From contig NC_061805.1 of assembly GCF_021462225.1 (NCBI RefSeq), positions 50,953,360 to 51,017,359 of the forward strand: DNA of 64,000 nt, given 5' to 3'. Source of the stretch: Girardinichthys multiradiatus. Taxonomy: Eukaryota > Chordata > Actinopteri > Cyprinodontiformes > Goodeidae. Made by a program: the position numbers and the translations under genes. How positions within the stretch are numbered: position 1 is the first letter of the stretch; each line of letters opens with the position of its first letter. Below, piece by piece: positions 56,150 through 64,000 of this stretch. A model generated the notes under the pieces. That model saw only the letters and a list, made by a program, of their open reading frames with translations. It had not been told where the DNA came from and made no database searches.

Positions 56150-58430
56150 CAAGATGGCGGACATTGACAAGAAATTATCTGAGAGTGCTGTGATGATGGC
56201 CAATCTTTCTAAATCTATTGAATTTAATGCAGCTGAAGTCCAAGAATGCAAAGGAAAAATCTGTGGACTTCAATAAGAAGTTTCTGCCCTAAGGAAAGAG
56301 GTTGAGGAGTTTAAGAAAAAGCAAAAGAGCGAGACCGATACTCACGAAGATGGGATCAAAGGAACGAAAGAAAGCATGGTGAAGATCTTAGAGAAGATCT
56401 AATCAGGATCTTCACTAAAATCATCCCAGAATAATCGGATCTTATGGAGTATTTTGTGGATACTGTGCATTGAATAGGAAGAAAAGAAGAAGGCAGAAAC
56501 CACCAGGTGATCATTCAGTTCACAAAGCGTCTTCACCAGGATGGAATTTGGAAGAGATCCAACAATGTCCAGATATGTGAATCTGAGAAAATCCGCTTTG
56601 CTGAGGAAGAAGATGGCTGGAAAGGGAGAAGGTTTGGCGAAAAATCCGACAAGCCGGAGATTCTGGTGAAAAGGCCGCATTTCTGCAGACGGCTGCAGAA
56701 ACTTTAATGTATACACATTAATTAAACTCTAATATAAAAGAGGGACAGATTCATAGGTATTGAATGGGGTAAGAAGAACTACTGCTATTTTCTTAAACTC
56801 TTCTTAAGATAGAAAGTTATGTTATATAAGTTTTACATCGTTTCTTGTTTGGTTCTTAAAATATATGTTGAGCACCAGTTTATCTTTTGTATCATTGAAT
56901 GTAAGAGTTCTCAGGGATGATGTTAAGAGAAAGGAAAAAAACATCTTGCTTAATATCAGAGCAAAAATAAAGCCTTTTTTAATTTGACATTTGTCTTAAT
57001 TTGAAGAAAATATAAAAATATTTCTATGCAAATGTCTAAAACAAGCTCTTTCAAACTTTTCACTTCTTTACTGAGATTCACTTACATTTGGAGGTGTATT
57101 CCTCGTCGGGTTTATCTGGAATCAGAAATTATAATAGGCTGACTTCCGGGTCAGCCTCGGCGTTGGTACATTCCCTTTCCGGTTGATTTTGTCAAATGTA
57201 ACTTTGTTTCAGTATTTGTAAAAGTGTTTCGCATCTTGTTAAAATTGTTTTCTTTAATGTTATTTTGTCTTTAGGTTTGTAAAAGTGTTTTACATTTTGT
57301 AATGTTGGTTTGCACCCCCCGGCCACCGTACTGATGCCACCTTCAGGTCAAATCAATGAGGAGAAAAATAATATTTAGTCATAGTAGCAATCACTCTGCT
57401 GGAAGCTTTTGGTTTTAAAAGACGTCCAGGGAAGGCAGTGATATTTCAGTCAGATGATTCAGGACACTGGCTGGCAGCCAACATAGATCAGTCATTTATA
57501 AAACTAGTGGATGTTTACCTCATAATAGGCTAATGTTGGAAAGGTTAACGTTGGTTTATCTGAATATGAACAATTATGTCGCACGTATTACGTTCTTTTA
57601 GGTGGTGATTTTACTTTGGTTCCAAATGAATAACAGGACAGATTTCCACCAAGAAACCAATGGAACCCAGTTATGACAGACTCTTTTGATTCAAATAATT
57701 TCAATGATATATGGAGAGAGACACACTGGGATTACTGGGATTGGTTCAAACCAAATGGAAATATGTGTTTCACATATTTCCATCTCCACAGCCCCTCTAA
57801 TAGATCACAATGTTTTTATTCTAAAACTAAATCTGAAAAGAAAACACAGTTTAAAAAAGATTATTGTATATTTAAATCAGATCTTTTAAATGACAGTGGA
57901 CATGTGAAAATTGTTAAGGAACTTATATATGAAATTTATAGTGATGAAGCAATTGGCAATCACATGAGTAGATGAGTAGATCTGCTAGATTACAGTCATT
58001 TAATCAAGGATGATGGTGTGATTTCTAAAAGGCATTTGAAATGGTTGAACATGGTTTCATATTAAAAGCTTTAAGATATTTTGGATTTGGAGAAAAACGT
58101 ATAAAATTAATCTCTTTATTATATTCTGATATTAATAGTTCTGTTTCATTGATTATAAGTCAATTATCAGATGACACTACTTTGTTTTTAAAGAACATTT
58201 CAGAGGTTTCTGTAGCACTTTCTGAAATTTCATTGTTTTCAAAAGCTTCTGGTTTAAATCTGAACATTACAAAATGTGAAATATTGACAATTCATGATCA
58301 TCCACTGGGAAATATGTTTAACACTCCTGTTAACAATGAAGTTAATTACTTAGAAATCATGATTTTGAAGGATAAAAATAAAAGTCTTTTATTATACAAA
58401 ATAACATTATACAGAAATTAAAAAAAAAAA
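56150..58430 (+). mobile_element. L1/Tx1-clade LINE remnant (ORF1 and pieces of ORF2)
   Basis: ORF1 begins at 56153 (MADIDKKLSESAVMMANLSK, a coiled coil) and, after frameshifts, gives VIIQFTKRLHQDGIWKRSNN, QICESEKIRFAEEED, the RNA-binding part of L1-like ORF1. Near 56880 the start of ORF2 (LSFVSLNVRVLRDDVKRKE, endonuclease) appears. Later pieces at 57660-57975 and 58041-58421 include FEMVEHGFILKALRYFGFG and QLSDDTTLFL (reverse-transcriptase active-site box with SDD). Large internal deletions; inactive. Confidence 0.75.
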
Positions 58431-59775
58431 CATTTCAACAGTTGGATCCAAAGAGACGTAACCATTTTTTTTTTATTAGGGTTATTATGTCTGATTGATT
58501 TTGAGTCATTGAGTCGCTGAATGGTGCCATCAAACTAAAATGGTTGCAGTTCTTTATGAAGAGATTGAACCAAATGGGGTTTTATCTCCCTGAAGCAATT
58601 TTTGACATTTTTTTAGGAATTGATTTTTTCTAAACTGTGACTCTGAAATTTCTAAATTATCAACTAAATTATCAGATTATCATAAACAGGTTCTCCAGTA
58701 CTGGAAAATGATATACAGTATAAACACAACTTTTCCCATCACGTAACTTCAGTTTATGTTTTAATAAATAGAATGTATTTTTTTATAAAGAAGGGATGGA
58801 TCCGGGAATTTGGACATTTATACATTTATTAGACAATGATGGGAATCTTCTAACATATGGAAAGTTTATATATAGATATGATGTGGTACGTTCTGAGTAA
58901 ATTTAAGAAAGTAAGGAAAGCTGTTCCTTGGACAATGATTCAAATGATTCAGCCAAAGAGGTTTTAACTTATTCTTCTTTTATAATTAATGAACCATCTC
59001 TATAATTGAAGGATGTCTATTTATGGATAAAAAGTGTAGCAACAAACACAATGAGGTGAATTGCTGCCCTCTGCTGGTGATTCTGTGATACTGGGGAAAT
59101 TAGAAAGGGAACAGATTATTTATAAATTGTTGCAGTATTGTCTGATAATGATCCACTATTATGAAAATTTCTGTCAGGTTCAGATGACTCGATTAATTTA
59201 AACACAATCATTAAAGAATGATCAGACAGAGGAGGGTTGTGTACTGTATTAATGGTGCTACACAATTAAATTAGTCTTGCCTGCTTCTTCAATATGTTCT
59301 GTTAACAGAAAACCTCAGGAGCGACCTGCTATTTCACTCTCAGGTGTCTATTTATAAGAAACAGTTGTTTTATCTCTTTGTGTCCAGCAGGTAGAGATGT
59401 AGCATCAATCATACCAACATATGATGGTGTCAGAGAGTCTCCTGGTCAGATTTCTTAAAGCATAAATAATAAACAGGGTAATAATGAGACACCTCCTGAC
59501 CTTTAGTCACTCTGCAGCAGCTTTACCTGCCTGTTGCTGATCAGTGCAAATAAATTCAGTCCACAGCTTCCTGTAAGAGAAAATCAACTGGTTTAACTAA
59601 AAAAGGATTAAATCTATTTGCATGTTCCTGTTTGTTTCAGGCTTACAGTCTCTACTCTGGTAGCTTTTTGTTGCCAACTTTATTATATTCCTAATTTTGT
59701 ATTATGATTATAATTTGGTGCTCTGGGGGTAAAAGTCATAATAAGTCGTGTACTTCGGTACAGTTAAAAAAAAAT
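58431..59775. other. Decayed LINE continuation and unassigned sequence
   Basis: 58440-59000 probably continues the L1-like ORF2 in ruined frames (e.g. 'ggagattgaaccaaatgggg'). Beyond that nothing is recognised except a CTCF-like motif at 59064. Confidence 0.35.
59064..59077 (-). promoter_or_regulatory. CTCF-like core, minus orientation
   Basis: On the minus strand CCAGCAGAGGGCAG fits the CTCF core consensus at all positions. Motif match only. Confidence 0.45.
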
Positions 59776-60030
59776 ATTCACAGATTCGGCTTTTCTGGAT
59801 CAAAAACTCATCAGCGGAACATTGCTTCTACAAAACCGACACCTCTCTGCAACCACAGCAAGACAGACAGTGACCTACAGTCGTATTTTCCTCGAACCGA
59901 GCCCAACACCGCGCTGGGAGACTTGCATTGGTTTCTATTTAGAGCTCGCTGCTCCTCAAAGGCGCAGGAACCGTCTGCAAATTGCTCCAGCAGAAAAATA
60001 TGATTGTGAATTATTATATTATATTATCAT

Positions 60031-60357
60031 AGTGGGTCACGGGGGAGCTGGTGTCTATCTCCAGCAGTCTATGGGTGAGAGGCGGGGTACATCCTGGACA
60101 TGTCGCCAGTCCATCGCAGGGCAACACACAAACAACCACACACACATTCATACATCTAAGGGCAATTTTAAAGAGACCAATTAACCTAACAGGCATGTCT
60201 TTGGACTGTGGGAGGAAGCCAGAGTACCCAGAGAGAACCCACGCATGCACAGGGAGAACATGCAAACTCCATGCAGAAAGACCCCAGGCTGAGAATTGAA
60301 CCCAGGACCTTCTTGCTGCAAGGAAACAGTGCTACCAACTGCGCCACCATGCAGCCC
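60031..60357 (-). mobile_element. tRNA-like SINE, copy 3
   Basis: Minus-strand copy of the element at 41693-42055: on that strand it starts gctgcatggtggcgcagttg and ends with ccccgtgacccact. Followed by an (ATATT)n tract. Confidence 0.8.
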
Positions 60358-60361
60358 TTCT

Positions 60362-60425
60362 TTTATATATATTATATTATATTATATTATATTATATTAT
60401 ATTATATTATATTATATGTAGTATA
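60362..60425 (+). repeat. (ATATT)n pentanucleotide repeat
   Basis: About ten tandem copies of attat beside the SINE head, continuing into AT-rich sequence. Confidence 0.9.
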
Positions 60426-61200
60426 TATATTGTACATATTTATATTATATATATATACACATAAAATGATTTTGATGACAATCATCCTCTCCTTGGTGAC
60501 GCTACTGAATATTTTTCCATCATATTTTTCTGGGTTATGGTTATTTTTCCAGAAAAGCCGAATCTGTGAACAACTTTCTAACTTTACGAGGAACCGACCA
60601 GAAGTGTTTCCAAGTCCGCTTATTATAATCGACTCTGGACTTCTTTTTTTCTGAAGTCGGTGAGTCGTGGATTCTGATTTTTTGGGCTTGTTTTTGACTG
60701 TGAAGTTGCTTATTTGGGCTTGACTTTCTTTCCAAGGGAAACCCCCTGATTATCTCCCAGCTCCTCACAATAAGCAATAAGTAATGATGTATTGTAGTGC
60801 AGGTAAATGCAGTTTTACATCTTTTTTTATCTGTGCCAGCTGCTTTATGCTAATTTTTTCATATGTGATTTCTGACCACGAACGAAGATGGTTTTACACT
60901 GAGCCTGTTTGAATTGGCTCATGTGTCTTTTCTTTTAAACAGTTTAAAGAAAGTTTTTTTATTGCCTATAACTGTCATTTTGCTGTTATCTATGCAAAAT
61001 GCACTTTTCTTTATATCAGTTTAAAAGTACAAGTTACTCAAAGAATTTAAGTTGATTCAAAATTCATTCCATATTTTCCTGGTTAAAGTGTTTAGCATCA
61101 TTTTGCTGTTGCATATGTATAATTCCATAATAATTGTATTATGTTTTACATTGTGTGATGGTTGCCTGGACTTGTTTTCATAGAGCTGGTTGCTTGTTTT

Positions 61201-61252
61201 TCTCGCGAGATCTGCAACACAACCGCAGCCCGCTCAAAGTTTCGCTTTCACT
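61201..61252 (+). promoter_or_regulatory. Probable promoter: TCTCGCGAGA palindrome plus ISRE
   Basis: TCTCGCGAGA (61201-61210) is the exact CGCG promoter palindrome known to bind BANP at TATA-less vertebrate promoters. AGTTTCGCTTTCACT (61238-61252) is a full interferon-stimulated response element (reverse: AGTGAAAGCGAAACT). They are 27 bp apart in a local GC-rich patch, just upstream of a stretch ending in a good donor. Expected to drive the GIMAP-like gene whose first coding exon is at 63551, with interferon (ISGF3/IRF) control. Confidence 0.65.
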
Positions 61253-61411
61253 CTTTGTGGCGCAGCAGGAAATAGAGCTCCCAGTGCAGATGAATTAAAC
61301 CGGTTTAAACAGAAATTTAGCGTTTAATAAATTATTCTTATTGAATTCATTATAAAACTCGGACAGATAATGAATTGATGTTACTTCAAAGTCATCCTTA
61401 ATCAAGCTCAG
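61253..61411 (+). other. Probable 5' noncoding exon
   Basis: Ends at aagctcag|GTAAGT (donor at 61412), a perfect donor. No ATG-initiated frame continues into the intron sensibly. The start is not defined; it should lie shortly after the ISRE. Confidence 0.5.
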
Positions 61412-63550
61412 GTAAGTTTCTCTTCAGGTCAATTAAAATGGCTGAAATATGTTCACTGACTTAGTTTTCACATTTTAATCCGAGGCGAACAACCCTGCAG
61501 AAATACTCGAAATAAATCATGTTTATTTCGGAAATATTATGTCACCATGTGAGGATCCATTACTGCGCAGCTTCCGGGAGCACCCAGCAAGTAACAAGCT
61601 GGGTCTCCTTTTTCACGGAGAATAAAAGCTTTAAACTCTCTGGGCCACTCTGATAGGCTGATGCTGTCTCTCATTCACACTGATGGCCTGAAATAGTCAA
61701 CTTTTATTTTGAGATGATTAAACAGAAAAAGGAAACGGTTGATTAGTTTTTCATTGTTCTGCACATGTGTAGCCTGAGCGTCCAGCAGGGGGCAGAGTTT
61801 GTCTCGGAAAAGGTTTATTATGATCACCTAACCTTCACATGTATGCTTTTATTTAGCAAGATTTTCTTCCACATTCAGTTGTTTTGTCACAGAGAATCTG
61901 TGCAGATCAGTCAAAGATCGAGCTGAATTTCTGTCATACGTTTAAAATGTTGTCATTTGTAAAATTAAAGTTAGTTTTGTGTCCAGACAGTTAAAAATGC
62001 TCCCAGATAACAACGCTTTCAATTAGTCACAGAATGTATAGAAACTATACTGTTATAGCAAGTAGAAATATCTTTATGGTTAAATAAGAAAGATGTGAAC
62101 TGAATTAAAATGAAATTAAATGCAGTTTTGAAAAAGAAGACTAACTTCTCTCTGTGACAGAGACGACCCAGCTTTATATCTCCTCTCCTGGTGATTTAAC
62201 AGTGGGACCTCCTTTGGTTCTGACCAGCAGGGTTCTCTAGAAGCCAGTCTTTGCTCAGGTTGTCCAACTGTTCTACTGATGTCTGATTATAAACAGCTGA
62301 ATAAATCTGATAACAGACGTTACTGTTCAAAACTCTGATTTAAAGTTTTGTTGATGCAAAAGCTGTCTTCAAATAACACTTTATGACTAAAACTAAAACA
62401 ACATACAGAACTCTTTTCTACAGTTTCCACCGTCGTCTTGTTGAAACTAAACCTGACTTTAGTGTCTGAGGAGAAAATCTGGAAATATCAAGCATGGTAA
62501 CAACTTGGTGAGATATTCTGGTGTCACTTTCTCTGTGAAGCTGAACAATATGTTAAACCTCTGATTGACAGGCCAAACATTTTTATTACTTTATGTTTAA
62601 AAGGCAGCGCAGCAGAATAGTTTTTATAGTAAATTAAATGAATTATTCTCTAGTGATAATGTAGATGATGCAGCTTCATGTAAAGTCTTTACTGCTGGTA
62701 AATAACATAAAGCAGTAGATGGTTTCTGTCTGGAGCCAAAACTAAACCTTTTTATACTGGAGCTCAGCAAACAATGGATCACATAGAAACTGATCTGCAT
62801 TGTTGTTTAGCTTGTTATTTGTGATACTTGTGTTTTTGCTTATTGCTGTTATGACTAGTTTATGTGACAATATGGTGATGGATGGTTTAAACGGCTCAAA
62901 CAATAATAAAATGATCAGGTCTGCTGACTGGTACCAGTTAAGGAGTGTTCTGGTGTCCTCTGGTTCTCTTTAGGAAATCATTCTTTCTCCAGTTCTTTGT
63001 AAAAGTGTTTAACAGACCTTATAGATAAATAGTCAGAGGTTCCCCTTAAATCTGAAGGCTGCAGAATGAAAGGAGGATAACTGAGATAAATAAAGCACTA
63101 ACTCCCAACCCCCCCCAAAGGACCACCTTTTATTTATTCATGGAAATGTGCATTTTAAAAGAACATGTTCCAACTGAATGGTATAGCTATGTTGCTGGTT
63201 TTCTTTAGTTTTTGCATTGTCAAAATAGAGTCCATACAGACACACTGTGATAAGCACACAAACACAATGACATTAAAACAATAGACTTGTTTTAATCTGT
63301 CCAACTATAACATGACTATTTGTGTTTTACTGAGCAGCTTCAATCATTGGGGATGTAAATATTCTTTTTTTTCTTACATTTACTCTTAATAAGAGTTTTT
63401 ATTTTGGGTTTTTGCCGAAATTGAGCCCAACTATAAGTTTTAAAGAGCAGTGATCCAAATATTCAGTTGTTTTGTTTTTGTTCACACAAGCTTCGTACAT
63501 AATGGTGAAAGTTGATAAAGTGAAATAAAATCTAAACTGTTTTCTTACAG
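61412..63550. other. First intron of the right-hand GIMAP-like gene
   Basis: No coding exon seen. Contains a CTCF-like core at 61782 and, in its last 150 bases, sequence homologous to the flank upstream of exons A1 and A3 (aagcttcgtac, gtgaaatctaaactgttttc). Confidence 0.5.
61782..61795 (+). promoter_or_regulatory. CTCF-like core, plus orientation
   Basis: CCAGCAGGGGGCAG fits the CTCF core consensus at all positions; about 370 bases after the probable first exon. Confidence 0.45.
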
Positions 63551-63595
63551 ATAAATCAGGGCTGAACAATATGGCATCTGCAGGTGATGAAGCTG
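63551..63595 (+). CDS. First coding exon (A-type) of the right-hand GIMAP-like gene, partial gene
   Basis: A 45-nt exon, acceptor ttttcttacag, donor GTAAGA. The only A-type exon in the window with an in-frame ATG (63571), giving MASAGDEA. The upstream 20 bases would be 5' UTR, joined to the noncoding exon ending at 61411. The gene continues past the window; its AIG1 exons are expected to the right. Confidence 0.65.
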
Positions 63596-63779
63596 GTAAG
63601 ATTTTATTCATATGAACATTAAAAAACTCTTTATTCTTTATTTACACTCCATGAACGTGTTACACAAATGATGATGTATGTTTAGTTAGCTGCTCTTGGT
63701 GTATTTTTCAAATTGAATTGTTTCAATGGGATCAGAGTTGGGTCATGATTTCCAGAACTCTGCTGTATTTTTATTGCAG

Positions 63780-63836
63780 ATGATGATGTCAGAATCCAGA
63801 AGCGCAGAAACAGCCTAAACCTTGACCGGCCAGACT
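63780..63836 (+). CDS. Second coding exon (B-type) of the right-hand GIMAP-like gene
   Basis: 57 nt, acceptor tttttattgcag, donor GTGAGT, phase 1-1. Continues the frame as DDDVRIQKRRNSLNLDRPD, a close relative of exons B2 and B3. Basic, serine-containing linker that in this family precedes the first AIG1 domain. Confidence 0.65.
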
Positions 63837-64000
63837 GTGAGTTGGAACAGAATATGTATATATTTATATATGTACAATATAAACCAGATCTTTTTATTGC
63901 ATTTTTATGGTGAAAATGCTCCTCAACCTATATGGAAAATGACATCACGTGATGATGTTACGTCACAATAAGCTGGATGGAGAGGTTGAGACTCTTTTCC

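Larger units (their letters stand above)
59776..60573. repeat. Inverted repeat pair around a SINE
   Basis: The sequence attcacagattcggcttttc (59776 onward) is repeated inversely as gaaaagccgaatctgtgaac (60552 onward), a match of about 25 bases. Outside them, cataataagtcg and cttattataatcg are also roughly inverse. This may be a small DNA transposon into which the SINE inserted. Confidence 0.6.

Noticed and set aside
1..64000. CRISPR arrays, operons or bacterial elements
   Set aside because: Repeats are microsatellites or transposons; genes are spliced and of vertebrate families.

Overview
The window is eukaryotic and almost certainly from a ray-finned (teleost) fish. It holds AIG1/GIMAP-family GTPase exons, a PLAAT/HRASLS-type gene, and repeat families characteristic of fish genomes: Tc1-like elements, Rex1/L2-type and RTE-type LINEs, Ty3/gypsy elements, hAT elements and tRNA-derived SINEs. 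Coding exons are short, spliced (GT-AG) and widely spaced in AT-rich, repeat-filled introns. I see no bacterial operon, rRNA gene or CRISPR array.

Layout. About 0.7-33.6 kb (+ strand) carries the exons of a GIMAP-like locus: a degenerate AIG1 domain exon (7.6-8.2 kb), then a run of small exons in three recurring types (called A, B and C here) at 10.9, 12.0, 12.2, 19.9, 21.2, 21.8, 23.1, 25.6 and 27.9 kb, then a large final exon (31.6-32.9 kb) with a canonical AIG1 GTPase domain and a long coiled coil. Every one of these exons begins and ends in the same intron phase (1-1), so each can be duplicated or skipped without breaking the frame. The introns contain a satellite-like (GGAT)n block, a probable solo LTR with a SINE inside it, a nest of Tc1 within LINE within Ty3/gypsy (12.4-19.1 kb), and a hAT remnant with a LINE inside it.

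35.1-46.7 kb is a transposon graveyard. A decayed Ty3/gypsy element (35.1-36.7 kb) and a truncated Tc1 lead to a LINE fragment that has been split by an 8.63-kb DNA transposon (37,608-46,237) with long terminal inverted repeats and a 6-bp target duplication. That transposon carries two convergent genes: a frameshifted integrase-type DDE transposase on the + strand, and on the - strand a multi-exon E3 ubiquitin-ligase-like gene with zinc fingers and a HECT-like C-terminus that retains the expected cysteine. This is the most unusual object in the window.

47.4-54.1 kb (+ strand) is a complete 183-residue PLAAT-like acyltransferase/phospholipase gene in six exons, one of them only 18 nt, with a C-terminal membrane anchor. 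54-61 kb is mainly old LINE and SINE debris. At 61.2 kb there is a probable promoter (the palindrome TCTCGCGAGA plus an ISRE), a 5' noncoding exon with a good donor, and then at 63.55-63.84 kb the first two coding exons of another GIMAP-like gene that runs off the right edge. Those two exons are paralogues of the A and B exons of the left locus. Together the window looks like part of an interferon-responsive GIMAP-type immune gene cluster with a PLAAT gene between two paralogues. All calls come from reading the sequence and from memory of families; no database search was run.
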